Source: Collinsella sp. AK_207A (GTDB lineage: Bacteria > Actinomycetota > Coriobacteriia > Coriobacteriales > Coriobacteriaceae). From it: 64,000 nucleotides of DNA. The notes under the pieces were generated by a model, which was given only the letters and a program-made list of their open reading frames with translations, had not been told where the DNA came from and made no database searches. This document shows positions 16,283 to 24,975 of this stretch, piece after piece. The DNA lies in the NCBI RefSeq assembly GCF_902501965.1, contig NZ_CABWID010000018.1:62001-126000 (forward strand). Direction: 5' to 3'. The translations under genes were made by a program, and so were the position numbers. Positions within the stretch are counted from its first letter, which is position 1; every line of letters begins with the position of its first letter.

Positions 16283-18004
16283 TTAGAACAGGTTGTACAG
16301 CTGCGTGAGCGGCAGCTTCTTCGCCGGCTCGCACGTCGCCAGCTCGCCGTCGACCATCACCTTGTAGGTCTCGGGATCGACCTCGATCTTCGGCATCGCG
16401 TCGTTCAGCTTGAGGTCGGCCTTGCCCACGGTGCGGCAGCCGTGCACGGCGGCCACGCGCTTCTTCAGGCCCAGTGCTTTAGGCACCTCGAGGTTGAGCG
16501 CCGCCTGCGACACGAAGGTGAGGCAGCTGGCAGCGCGCGCCAGGCCGTCAGCCGCGAACATGTGGCGGTAGGTGACCGGCTCGCAGGTGGGAATGGACGC
16601 GTTGGCATCGCCCATCTTGCTCGCGATGATCATGCCGCCCTTCACTATGATGTCCGGACGGCTGCCGAAGAACGCCGGGTTCCACAGCACCAGGTCGGCG
16701 AACTTGCCCACCTCCACGCTGCCCACGTAGTCGGCGATGCCGTGCGTGAGGGCCGGGTTGATGGTGTACTTGGCCACGTAGCGGCGGGCGCGGAAGTTGT
16801 CATTGCCGTGTCCCTCGTCCTCGGGAAGCGGGCCGCGCTGGGCGCGCATCTTGGAGGCCGCCTGCCAGGTGCGGGTGATGACCTCGCCCACGCGGCCCAT
16901 GGCCTGCGAGTCGGAGCTCATCATCGAGAACACGCCCATGTCCTGCAGGACGTCCTCGGCCGCGATCGTCTCGGGGCGAATGCGGGAGTCGGCAAAGGCC
17001 ACGTCCTCGGGGATGCGCTTGTCCAGGTGATGGCAGACCATCAGCATGTCCATGTGCTCGTCCAGCGTGTTCACCGTGAACGGCATGGTGGGGTTGGTGG
17101 AGCTGGGGAGCACATTCGGCTCGCTCGCGATGCGGATGATGTCGGGCGCGTGTCCGCCGCCGGCGCCCTCGGTGTGGTAGGTGTGGATGGCGCGCCCGCT
17201 GATGGCCGCGATGGTGTCCTCCACGCAGCCGGCCTCGTTCAGGGTGTCGGTGTGCAGCGAGATCTGCACGTCGTACTTGTCGGCCACGTTCAAGGCATGG
17301 TTGATGGCCGCGGGCGTGGCGCCCCAGTCTTCGTGGACCTTGAGGCCGATGGCGCCGGCCTCCACCTGCTCGGCGAGTGGGGCCTCGGAGGAGCAGTTGC
17401 CCTTGCCGGTGAAGCCGAGATTCATCGGGTAGTCCTCAGCCGCCTTGAGCATCATGGCGATGTTCCATGGGCCGGGCGTGGAGGTGACGGCGTTCGTACC
17501 ATCGGCCGGGCCGGTGCCGCCGCCGATCATCGTGGTCACGCCGGAATAGAGCGCGCAGTCGATCTGCTGCGGGCAGATGAAGTGGATATGTGTGTCGATG
17601 CCGCCGGCGGTGACGATGAGTCCCTCGCCCGCAAGCGCCTCGGTGCCCGCGCCCACGGTCATGCCCGGGGTGACGTTCTCCATGGTGTCGGGGTTGCCGG
17701 CGTGGCCGATGCCCACGATGTAGCCGCCCTTGATGCCGATGTCGGCCTTGTAGATGCCGGTGTAGTCGAGGATCAGCGCGTTGGTGATCACGAGGTCGAG
17801 GACGCCGTCCGCGGAGGTGCCCTTAACGTTCTGGCCCATGCCGTCGCGAAGCGTCTTGCCGCCGCCGAACTTGGCCTCGTCGCCGTAGGTGGTGAGGTCG
17901 CGCTCCACCTCAATCACGAGGTCGGTGTCCGCGAGACGGACCTTGTCGCCCGTGGTGGGGCCGTACATCGCCGCGTACTTCTCGCGGGAGATCTCAAAAG
18001 CCAT
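16283..18004 (-). CDS. ureC: Urease alpha subunit
   Basis: The catalytic subunit (573 residues, normal length about 570) hydrolysing urea to ammonia and carbamate. It begins with [25 protein letters not shown], the family start. Nickel ligands and the active site are recognisable: [15 protein letters not shown] with the carbamylated lysine, [22 protein letters not shown], and the flap region [36 protein letters not shown] with the catalytic His. Nothing essential is missing, so the enzyme should be active once nickel is inserted. It starts 3 bases past ureB. Confidence 0.98.
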   Translation of the reverse strand: MAFEISREKYAAMYGPTTGDKVRLADTDLVIEVERDLTTYGDEAKFGGGKTLRDGMGQNVKGTSADGVLDLVITNALILDYTGIYKADIGIKGGYIVGIGHAGNPDTMENVTPGMTVGAGTEALAGEGLIVTAGGIDTHIHFICPQQIDCALYSGVTTMIGGGTGPADGTNAVTSTPGPWNIAMMLKAAEDYPMNLGFTGKGNCSSEAPLAEQVEAGAIGLKVHEDWGATPAAINHALNVADKYDVQISLHTDTLNEAGCVEDTIAAISGRAIHTYHTEGAGGGHAPDIIRIASEPNVLPSSTNPTMPFTVNTLDEHMDMLMVCHHLDKRIPEDVAFADSRIRPETIAAEDVLQDMGVFSMMSSDSQAMGRVGEVITRTWQAASKMRAQRGPLPEDEGHGNDNFRARRYVAKYTINPALTHGIADYVGSVEVGKFADLVLWNPAFFGSRPDIIVKGGMIIASKMGDANASIPTCEPVTYRHMFAADGLARAASCLTFVSQAALNLEVPKALGLKKRVAAVHGCRTVGKADLKLNDAMPKIEVDPETYKVMVDGELATCEPAKKLPLTQLYNLF

Positions 18005-18007
18005 GGG

Positions 18008-18508
18008 TTAGTCCTCCTTGCTCTCGCAGCAGCAGCACGGGCGGGCCGGGGCGGTCGCGTCCGCGGCGCCCTCCTCCAGGTCCGCGCCGTCCACGTCCAC
18101 GCCCAGGTCCCAGCCGGCGGCGAAGCCCGTAGCCGGGCCCTCGACGTACGCGTCGAACCCGCGGCGCGTTGCCTTGGAGAGCGCGGCGTCCAGGTTGCGC
18201 CCGACGGTCTTGCCGCGCGTGAGGTCGTTCAGGCCATAGACGGTCTTGGAGCCGCCCATCTCTACAAGCTGGACCTCCTTGGTCTCACCCGGCTCGAAGC
18301 GCACCGAATTGCCGCTCGGCACATCGAGGCGGTACCCGAAGGCCTCGGCGCGGTCGAACTCGAGACAACGGTTGACCTCGAAGAAATGGAAATGGCTGCC
18401 CACCTGCACGGGGCGGTCACCCTTGTTGGTGACGGACAGCTTCTTGGTCGGCCGCCCCTCGTTCAGCACGATGGGAGCGTCCGCGCAGATGACTTCACCT
18501 GGCTTCAT
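18008..18508 (-). CDS. ureB: Urease beta subunit
   Basis: A 166-residue structural subunit. It begins MKPGEVICADAPIVLNEGRP and continues TKKLSVTNKGDRPVQVGSHFHFFEVNRCLEFDRAEAFGYRLDVPSGNSVRFEPGETKEVQLVEMGG, the full UreB core. Beyond about residue 110 it has an extra tail rich in acidic residues and ending PARPCCCCESKED with four consecutive cysteines. This tail makes it longer than common UreB (about 100-125 residues) and could bind metal, but this is speculative. The subunits A, B and C are separate, as in most bacteria. Confidence 0.95.
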   Translation of the reverse strand: MKPGEVICADAPIVLNEGRPTKKLSVTNKGDRPVQVGSHFHFFEVNRCLEFDRAEAFGYRLDVPSGNSVRFEPGETKEVQLVEMGGSKTVYGLNDLTRGKTVGRNLDAALSKATRRGFDAYVEGPATGFAAGWDLGVDVDGADLEEGAADATAPARPCCCCESKED

Positions 18509-18516
18509 GGGTCCTC

Positions 18517-18819
18517 CTATTGGATCGGGTCGTGCACGGTCACGAGTTTGGTGCCGTCGGGGAAGGTGGCCTCCACCTGAACCTCGCCGACCATCTCGGC
18601 CACGCCGTCCATGACGTCGTCGCGCGTGAGGATCTGACGGCCCAGGCTCATGAGCTCGGCCACGTCGTGCCCGTCGCGGGCGAGTTCGAGCAGCTCGGAG
18701 CTAATGAGCGCCACGGACTCCGGGTAGTTGAGCTTGAGGCCGCGGGCCCGACGCTCCTTTGCCAGGTTGCCTGCCAGGTGGAGCAGCAGCTTCTCCTGGT
18801 CCTTATCGTTCAAGCGCAT
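18517..18819 (-). CDS. ureA: Urease gamma subunit
   Basis: A 100-residue subunit with the complete family pattern: [50 protein letters not shown], then [14 protein letters not shown] and [20 protein letters not shown] at the end. It is the first urease structural gene, 59 bp after the membrane protein gene. The ribosome site AGAAAGGA lies 6 bases before the start. Confidence 0.97.
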   Translation of the reverse strand: MRLNDKDQEKLLLHLAGNLAKERRARGLKLNYPESVALISSELLELARDGHDVAELMSLGRQILTRDDVMDGVAEMVGEVQVEATFPDGTKLVTVHDPIQ

Positions 18820-18878
18820 GGAGATTCCTTTCTGTTACCGCGGGCGTACCCGCACGGTTCCGATCCTCTGTAAAACGT

Positions 18879-20126
18879 TTAGAAAAACGGCAGGGCCGCC
18901 AAGGCAATGTAGACAAAGCTCGTGGTAGCGGCCATGGAGGCCACGTTCGCCACCGTGGGGTGCACGTCCTCGGGAAGCAGGCTCGCGAAGAACTCGGCGA
19001 GCGGCCCGCCCAAGATGCCGCTGAGCACGCCCGCCGCCACGGCCACGGGCACGGTCGCGCCCAGGGCGAGCACGCAGGCAGGGCCGGCGCTCACCACGGG
19101 AACGTAGGTGGCGTACCAGCCGCCGTCCTCGAACTTGCCGGCGTAGAGAAAGACGCCCACCGCCGCGGAGACGTACTGCGAGAGCACGATGGCAGGTAGG
19201 ACGTCGCCCGCTCCGTTGACGTTCATGGACGGGTTCAGCACGGTGCCCAGGATGAGGCCGGCGAACATGACGAGCGAGGCGATCTCGCTCCCGTAGAAGG
19301 GGGCCTCGGAGAACTCGGCGAGCACGCGGCGCACGGCCCAGGCTGGGGCGTGCACGTCCTCCACCGGGCTGAGGGTCGGGCGCATGTCCGGGACCTCGAC
19401 CTTCTTCACCCAGGGCAGGACCTTCAACACCATGAAGACGGTAAGGCCCGTGAGCACCATCGCCGTGACGTTCGCCACCACGCCGGGGAGCCCGAGCGGG
19501 GTGAACACGTGCGCGGAGAGCCAGGTGGCCGTGGGTGAGCAGATGAGGGAAGCCAGGACGCTCGAGGTCAGCAGAGCCGGCACGCTCGGACCGTAGAGGA
19601 GCATTGTCGCGGGAGGGGCCCCGACGATGGGGATGAACGTGGCCACGAAGGTAACGTCCGGCGCGGCGGAGAAGCCGTCGATGAAGCGCCAGACGAAGAT
19701 CGTGAGACCGAGCGAGAGCACCTGCGAGGCCAACACCCACGGGAACATCTCGTGCTCGCCGTAACAGACGGAGAAACCGGCGAGCTTGGAGCGCCGGCGA
19801 GCGAGCTGCCACGCGATGGCGCCGCCGATGATGGTGCCCGCACCTGCGAAGATGCTCGCGTAGAACTCGGGCTCGGTGAAGTCCATGAGGAACCAGGCAA
19901 GCTGCTTTGGCACCGAGGCCGTGATACCGGCGATGAGCTGGTCGTATGCGAGAGAAGGAACGAGTCCGGGCAGGCTCACGAGCACGGAAAGCAGGCCGTA
20001 GGCCGCGAACCCGATGGCAAGGTTGATGACGAGGCCCACGGGCGAGCCGCTCAGGCTGCGCGCGCGGGAGGCGGATTGCTCGGTTGGCGTGGCGGCGGGT
20101 GCCGCCGATATGGTCGTGGTCGTCAT
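18879..20126 (-). CDS. Polytopic membrane protein encoded directly upstream of urease
   Basis: I do not recognise this family. The 415-residue protein begins with a Thr/Ala-rich cytoplasmic tail and then has about ten hydrophobic segments. Notable stretches: FAGAGTIIGGAIAWQLARRR, CYGEHEMFPWVLASQVLSL, a proline- and glycine-rich IVGAPPATMLLYGPSVPALLTSS, NPSMNVNGAGDVLPAIVLS, and a closing ALAALPFF. A charged loop (KKVEVPDMRPTLSPVEDVHAPAW) lies in the middle. The start at 20124-20126 has GGGGAG upstream. Position suggests a role in the urease pathway: urea entry, ammonia or ammonium exit, or nickel uptake. It does not look like UreI, Yut/UT, NikM or HupE. This is inference from context only. Confidence 0.7.
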   Translation of the reverse strand: MTTTTISAAPAATPTEQSASRARSLSGSPVGLVINLAIGFAAYGLLSVLVSLPGLVPSLAYDQLIAGITASVPKQLAWFLMDFTEPEFYASIFAGAGTIIGGAIAWQLARRRSKLAGFSVCYGEHEMFPWVLASQVLSLGLTIFVWRFIDGFSAAPDVTFVATFIPIVGAPPATMLLYGPSVPALLTSSVLASLICSPTATWLSAHVFTPLGLPGVVANVTAMVLTGLTVFMVLKVLPWVKKVEVPDMRPTLSPVEDVHAPAWAVRRVLAEFSEAPFYGSEIASLVMFAGLILGTVLNPSMNVNGAGDVLPAIVLSQYVSAAVGVFLYAGKFEDGGWYATYVPVVSAGPACVLALGATVPVAVAAGVLSGILGGPLAEFFASLLPEDVHPTVANVASMAATTSFVYIALAALPFF

Positions 20127-20312
20127 AGGGGCTCCCCATCGGCCGGAATGCGAACAGATGATGGGAAGCATTCTAGGAAGGGGCATCGGATGTCGGGCGC
20201 GGGGTGTTCAATCGTTTACCCACGGGCTGCAAAGCTGTAACGAAGGGGAAACGGACGCGGAGCGGCGGAGCCGTAGGCAGGAGCCGCGCCGCTGCGAGCG
20301 CCCGAAACCCGC

Positions 20313-21386
20313 CTATGCCTCCTGTGACAAGCAGGTATCGATCAGATCTGCCAGCACGTCGCCGAGTTCGTGGCCGGCAGCGCGCATCATGGCCGGGAAG
20401 CGCGAGTAGTAGGTCATGCCCGGCGTGGAGTTGACCTCGTTGAAGACGACCTCGCCCTCCTCGGTCACGAACAGGTCAACGCGCGCGAAGCCCTCGCAGC
20501 CGAGCGCCTCGTAGACGGCGTAGCCGGTCTCGCGCACGCGGGCCATGACATCCTCGGGCAGGTCGGCCGGGCAGCGCAGCTCGGTGTTGGCACCGGGGTC
20601 CTTCTCCAGATGGATGCGGAAGAACCCGCCGCCGGAGATGACGATCTCGTCCACCTCGCCCATCTGCATGCCACGCACGGGATCGCCCGTGATGGCGCAG
20701 CCAACCTCGATACCGACGATGGCCTCCTCTACGGCGACCTTCTCGTCCAGCTCGAACGCAGCGGCAAGGGCCTCGGCATAGGCGGCAGCATCCTCGGCCT
20801 TGGCGACGCCGATCGAGCTTCCGCCGCGCGCGGGCTTGACGAACACAGGGAAGCCGCCGCACGCCTCCACGGCTGCGGCGCACACAACCTCGCTCGCGCC
20901 GCGGTGCAGCACGGCGCACATCGGCGAGCGCACGCCCGCCGCCGCGGCCAGGCGATGCGCGGCGTCCTTGTCCATGCACACGGCCGACGACATCACGCCG
21001 CAGCCCACGTAGGGAACGCCGCAGCTCTCGAGCGCACCCTGGACCGTACCGTCCTCGCCGCCCTGACCGTGGAGCACCGGGAGCGCCACGTCCACCGCGA
21101 GCTCGCGGAACTCCGTGCCGTCCACCAGCTCGAGCAGGCCGCCGCGGCCCTCGCCCGTGCGGCCGGGCACGAGCACCACCGGGTTGACGTCGTGCTCCTC
21201 CCAGGCGCCGCTCACCACGTCTGCCACGTCGCCGGTGTAATGGAACCAGGCGCCCGTGCGGTCGATGCCGATGAGGACCGGGGTAAAGCGGTCCGCCGGC
21301 AACTGGGCGATGACGTTGTCCGCGGACTTGAGGGAGATATCGTGCTCGGTGGAGATGCCGCCGAAGATGATGGCTACATTCAGCAT
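20313..21386 (-). CDS. D-alanine ligase with VanA-like features
   Basis: A 357-residue ATP-grasp ligase that would join D-Ala to D-Ala or D-lactate for peptidoglycan. Family motifs: IFGGISTEHDISLKSAD, LPVLHGQGGEDGTVQGALE, VGCGVMSSAVCMDK, FVKPARGGSSIGV, the omega-loop segment and NEVNSTPGMTYYSRFP. The loop reads FFRIHLEKDPG with His259, close to FRIHQE of VanA/B/D-type D-Ala-D-Lac ligases rather than the tyrosine-containing loop of ordinary Ddl. The whole C-terminal third matches the VanA layout. No vanH (lactate dehydrogenase) or vanX (dipeptidase) is in the window, so this may be the normal cell-wall ligase of the organism or an intrinsic depsipeptide ligase. Start ATG 21384-21386 with GAAAGGA upstream. 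Confidence 0.9.
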   Translation of the reverse strand: MLNVAIIFGGISTEHDISLKSADNVIAQLPADRFTPVLIGIDRTGAWFHYTGDVADVVSGAWEEHDVNPVVLVPGRTGEGRGGLLELVDGTEFRELAVDVALPVLHGQGGEDGTVQGALESCGVPYVGCGVMSSAVCMDKDAAHRLAAAAGVRSPMCAVLHRGASEVVCAAAVEACGGFPVFVKPARGGSSIGVAKAEDAAAYAEALAAAFELDEKVAVEEAIVGIEVGCAITGDPVRGMQMGEVDEIVISGGGFFRIHLEKDPGANTELRCPADLPEDVMARVRETGYAVYEALGCEGFARVDLFVTEEGEVVFNEVNSTPGMTYYSRFPAMMRAAGHELGDVLADLIDTCLSQEA

Positions 21387-21567
21387 GGATGTCCTTTCGC
21401 CGCATTCGCTGAAGGCTGTAAGGCACCTAGTATAAGTGAGTCATATGGAGACAGGCGACACGGCGAATACCGTCGCGTCTACCCAAGCCGCGAACCACGG
21501 GCTCGAAGACGCCAGGTGCCGGATTCGCATTACACACACTATCACTTCATGTGATTGGGCCAACCGG

Positions 21568-21903
21568 TCACCGCGAGCCGACGAGAGGCGCGGCAACATC
21601 TGAACGGGCGTAGAGCACACGGGCAACCGTAACCGTCCGCTCCCGCTCATCCACCCAGTAGAACGCGAGGTAGTTCTCAATGCGAAGCGACCGGAACTCA
21701 TGGTCGAGGGGCCTGAGCGGAATGTAGACGGGCCTGCGATACGGCATGACGGAAAGACTGCCAATCCCCTCGATCAGCGCATTTGAAAGCCTTTCCGCAA
21801 CCTCGGGGTTCTTGAGCTCGCCCGCAACATAGTGCACGATGTCTATGAGGTCTCGCCGCGCCGCGGGCAGATAGGCAACGGCGTAGTCGCCCTCGGGGCT
21901 CAC
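21568..21903 (-). CDS. RelE/ParE-family toxin
   Basis: A 111-residue toxin of the type II RelE/ParE superfamily: VAYLPAARRDLIDIVHYVAGELKNPEVAERLSNALIEGIGSL, then RSLRIENYLAFYWVDERERTVTVARVLYARSDV, the standard alpha-helical hairpin and beta-sheet order. It could target ribosome-bound mRNA (RelE type) or gyrase (ParE type); the sequence alone does not decide. The start overlaps the antitoxin stop by 4 bases (ATGA), typical for these modules. Confidence 0.85.
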   Translation of the reverse strand: MSPEGDYAVAYLPAARRDLIDIVHYVAGELKNPEVAERLSNALIEGIGSLSVMPYRRPVYIPLRPLDHEFRSLRIENYLAFYWVDERERTVTVARVLYARSDVAAPLVGSR

Positions 21904-22181
21904 GTCGCCTCCCGCGCCGCGGCGATGGCCGCGCGCATGTCGACGAGTACCTCGTCCGCTTGGAACCGCTCGTCCGTCAGGGCCGCCTCGCGCTCTGCCG
22001 CGGCGAGCTTCTCGTAGACCTCGCTGTCGAACTCAAGCGACATGTAGGCCTCCATGCTCATGACGACCATGTCGCCGGTCCCGTTCTTGGTCAGGAACAC
22101 GGGCTTGCCAGTCTCGTGCACATCGCGGGAGATCTCCGCGAACTTGTTGCGCAAATCAGACACGGGGCGAATAGGGACCAT
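21900..22181 (-). CDS. Phd/YefM-family antitoxin
   Basis: A 93-residue antitoxin with an N-terminal DNA-binding Phd/YefM domain (IRPVSDLRNKFAEISRDVHETGKPVFLTKNGTGDMVVMSMEAYMSL) and a charged C-terminal tail that would wrap the toxin. It precedes the toxin and starts at ATG 22179-22181 with GGGAGGAGG upstream. A perfect palindrome upstream (22201-22222) is its likely autoregulatory operator. A similar antitoxin occurs at 51308-51592. Confidence 0.9.
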   Translation of the reverse strand: MVPIRPVSDLRNKFAEISRDVHETGKPVFLTKNGTGDMVVMSMEAYMSLEFDSEVYEKLAAAEREAALTDERFQADEVLVDMRAAIAAAREAT

Positions 22182-22200
22182 GGAGCCTCCTCCCTACGCG

Positions 22201-22222
22201 AGCTATCATGATTATGATAGCT
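22201..22222. promoter_or_regulatory. Palindromic operator of the toxin-antitoxin module
   Basis: AGCTATCAT-GATT-ATGATAGCT, a perfect 9-bp inverted repeat 19 bases ahead of the antitoxin start. Phd/YefM antitoxins repress their own promoter by binding such palindromes. Confidence 0.75.
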
Positions 22223-22262
22223 TATCCTAGGTTGGACTCCGCCCCAAATGAACGCAAGTTAC

Positions 22263-22727
22263 CTAGCCGTTGTGTGCCAACAGGTTGTTTACGTCGGAGT
22301 AGTGACAAATGGGAAGGGTCCCGCGAAGCTGTGGATTGACGAGGCCCGCAGCGAAGGGGGCTCTCCCATGAACCAGCATCCTAACGCAAGGCTCGCGCCC
22401 AGGGGGCGGGAGGGCCTGGTGAAGCGCGTCCGGTCGGGCGAGGCGGTTTCCGAGGTCGCCCGCCAGATGCGCGCGAGCCGCCAGACCGCGAGCAAGTGGC
22501 TCGCGAGGGCGAGGGCCGGCGAGCCCGTGTCGGACAGGACCAGCCGGCCGCGCCGCCTCGCCCGCCTCACCCCGCGCGAGGTCGAGGACCGCGTGGCCGG
22601 GAGGGCCGAGGCCCTCCCGGCCTTCATCGACCGCTGCAATTGGGACCGCCCGCGCAGCGCGTGCGGGGGCCTCCCGCCCATGCCGCGCATCGCCGGCGTC
22701 AACAACCTATTGGCACACAACAGCTAG
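22263..22727 (+). mobile_element. Internally deleted IS481-family element
   Basis: A 465-bp remnant bounded by 30-base terminal inverted repeats (22264-22293 and 22697-22726, 27 of 30 matching; core TTGTGTGCCAA.AGGTTGTT). Both ends carry CTAG (22263-22266 and 22724-22727), and IS481 elements are known to target NCTAGN. Inside is a reading frame with the N- and C-terminal parts of an IS481-type transposase joined without the catalytic centre. It could only move if a full-length relative supplied transposase. Confidence 0.8.
22368..22727 (+). pseudogene. IS481-type transposase with the DDE core deleted
   Basis: A 119-residue frame. Residues 1 to about 75 form the N-terminal HTH part (HPNARLAPRGREGLVKRV, VARQMRASRQTASKWLARARAGEP, DRTSRPRRLARLTPREVEDRV). 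The C-terminal part is the end of the same family (ALPAFIDRCNWDRPRSACGGLPPMPRI, VNNLLAHNS). About 200 residues with the three catalytic acids are missing at the junction around VAGRAEA, yet the frame is kept. The TAG stop lies in the CTAG of the flank. It can bind ends at most, so it might act as an inhibitor; this is speculation. Confidence 0.85.
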
Positions 22728-22736
22728 ACGCATGAC

Positions 22737-22770
22737 GGAAAGCGCCGCCTTCCATAAGGAAGGCGGCGCT
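22737..22770 (-). terminator. Terminator-like perfect hairpin next to the IS remnant
   Basis: AGCGCCGCCTTCC (22741-22753) pairs with GGAAGGCGGCGCT (22758-22770) around ATAA; TTTCC follows on the minus strand. It separates the toxin-antitoxin/IS segment from the liv operon. Confidence 0.6.
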
Positions 22771-22813
22771 ATGACATCGGGCGACGTGCGCCGTATATGC
22801 AACATACCTGCGA

Positions 22814-22883
22814 GAGGGGGTTAGTCTATCTGAGGACCCCCCCCCGACGGGTTAGACCTCGTCGGAGTCAATGCAACCCCCTC
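22814..22883. other. Structured non-coding region downstream of the liv operon
   Basis: GAGGGGGTT (22814-22822) pairs with AACCCCCTC (22875-22883), with a nested CCGACG/CGTCGG hairpin (22844-22865). The whole stretch 22771-23286 (over 500 bases) shows no credible gene in any frame. It is more AT-rich than the surroundings in parts and also holds a second inverted repeat at 23194-23240. Confidence 0.4.
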
Positions 22884-23193
22884 GTGCGCCGCGGCGGGCA
22901 CACGTGTTCACAAGAATCGTTAAACGATAGCCTAACCCAGCTTTCCCTTGGTTCATTGCACAACAGGTCACGAGCCGCTAAATGGCAAACCCGGCGCCAT
23001 ACCCCTTCGCTCGCTACGACAACTTGACCTAACGTCAGCGCACCGGCGCGGGACCGCATACCTTACCGTAGCAGCCGCGGGATGCGGCAGGAGATTCTGG
23101 CCTACTTTCTTGATGATCTTGTCATATTGGATCCTCAACGACCCATCGAGCCCGCAAACACCCCACTTGGCAAGCAGCCAACTTATGCACGCG

Positions 23194-23240
23194 CTTTTCG
23201 ACGTCCCAGGGCCTCATATATGGGCTGAAACGTCGAAAAG
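23194..23240. repeat. Inverted repeat in the gene-free stretch
   Basis: CTTTTCGACGT (23194-23204) and ACGTCGAAAAG (23230-23240) form a perfect 11-bp stem with a 25-base loop. Purpose unknown. Confidence 0.45.
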
Positions 23241-23286
23241 CCCTCGCAAGCACGTCGGCAGCGCTTTTGATGTCGAAATCGGCGCG

Positions 23287-23324
23287 AAAAAAGGCGCAGC
23301 GCCTAACCGGGGTCGCCGCGCCTT
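23287..23324 (-). terminator. Terminator of the liv operon
   Basis: An 11-bp stem (23314-23324 with 23291-23301, one G-U pair) followed by TTTTTT on the minus strand, about 50 bases past the livF stop. Confidence 0.85.
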
Positions 23325-23372
23325 GCATCACGCGTTCGGAATTGCGGAAAAGTCAACCGCCAGCCGCGCGCA

Positions 23373-24104
23373 TCAGCCGCCGAGGTACGCCTTGCGCACG
23401 TCGTCGTTGTGCAGCAGCTCCTGGCCGGTGCCCGTCATGGTGATCTTGCCGGTCTCCATCACGTAGCCGCGCGTGGCGATCGACAGCGCCATCTGCGCGT
23501 TCTGCTCCACCAGCAGCACGGTCGTGCCAGCACGGTGCAGCTCCTCGATGATCGAGAAGATCTGCTCGATGAGGATCGGCGCCAGTCCCATGGAGGGCTC
23601 ATCGAGCATGAGCAGCTTCGGGCGACTCATAAGCGCGCGGCCCATGGCGAGCATCTGCTGCTCGCCGCCGGAAAGCGTGCCGGCCACCTGGCGGCGGCGC
23701 TCCTTCAGGCGTGGGAAGCGCTCGTAGACGTCCTCGAGGCCCGGAGCGATGCTGCTCTTGGGCTGCGTGTAGGCACCCATCTCGAGGTTCTCCTCAACGG
23801 ACATCTCGAGGAACACGCGACGCCCCTCGGGAACCTGTGCCAGGCCCTCTCCCACCAGCTTGTCGGCGGGCGTGTGCATGATGTCCTTGCCCCGGAACTT
23901 GATCGAGCCGGTCTTGGAGCGCAGCAGACCCGAGATGGTCTTTAGCGTGGTGGACTTGCCCGCGCCGTTCGCGCCGATCAGGGCCACGATCTCGCCCTCG
24001 TTCACCTCGAAGGAGATGTTCTTGATGGCGTGGATCGCGCCGTACCACACGTTGATGTTGTAAACGGAAAGCATCGGCTCCGCACCGGTGTTCTTGCTCG
24101 CCAT
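23373..24104 (-). CDS. livF: Branched-chain amino acid ABC transporter ATPase LivF
   Basis: A 243-residue ATPase of the Leu/Ile/Val importer. It shows LivF-type NINVWYGAIHAIKNISFEVNEGEIVALIGANGAGKSTT with Walker A, VPEGRRVFLEMSVEENLEMGAY, the signature LSGGEQQMLAMGRAL, Walker B LLMLDEPSMGL, and the switch His in LLVEQNAQMAL. It is the last gene of livJ-H-M-G-F, one base after livG, and is followed by a strong terminator. Confidence 0.93.
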   Translation of the reverse strand: MASKNTGAEPMLSVYNINVWYGAIHAIKNISFEVNEGEIVALIGANGAGKSTTLKTISGLLRSKTGSIKFRGKDIMHTPADKLVGEGLAQVPEGRRVFLEMSVEENLEMGAYTQPKSSIAPGLEDVYERFPRLKERRRQVAGTLSGGEQQMLAMGRALMSRPKLLMLDEPSMGLAPILIEQIFSIIEELHRAGTTVLLVEQNAQMALSIATRGYVMETGKITMTGTGQELLHNDDVRKAYLGG

Positions 24105-24105
24105 C

Positions 24106-24964
<859 letters not shown>

Positions 24965-24975
<11 letters not shown>

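Noticed and set aside
20220-20300. GC-rich inverted segments after the ligase gene as a third copy of the structured element
   Set aside because: It lacks the conserved core loops; at most it is a weak terminator of the ligase gene.
21441-21764. A second reading frame overlapping the toxin gene
   Set aside because: It is a Ser/Arg-rich shadow in another frame of the toxin.
22948-23466. Plus-strand open frame in the gene-free stretch
   Set aside because: It overlaps the liv terminator and the livF 3' end, has no ribosome site, and its composition does not look like protein.
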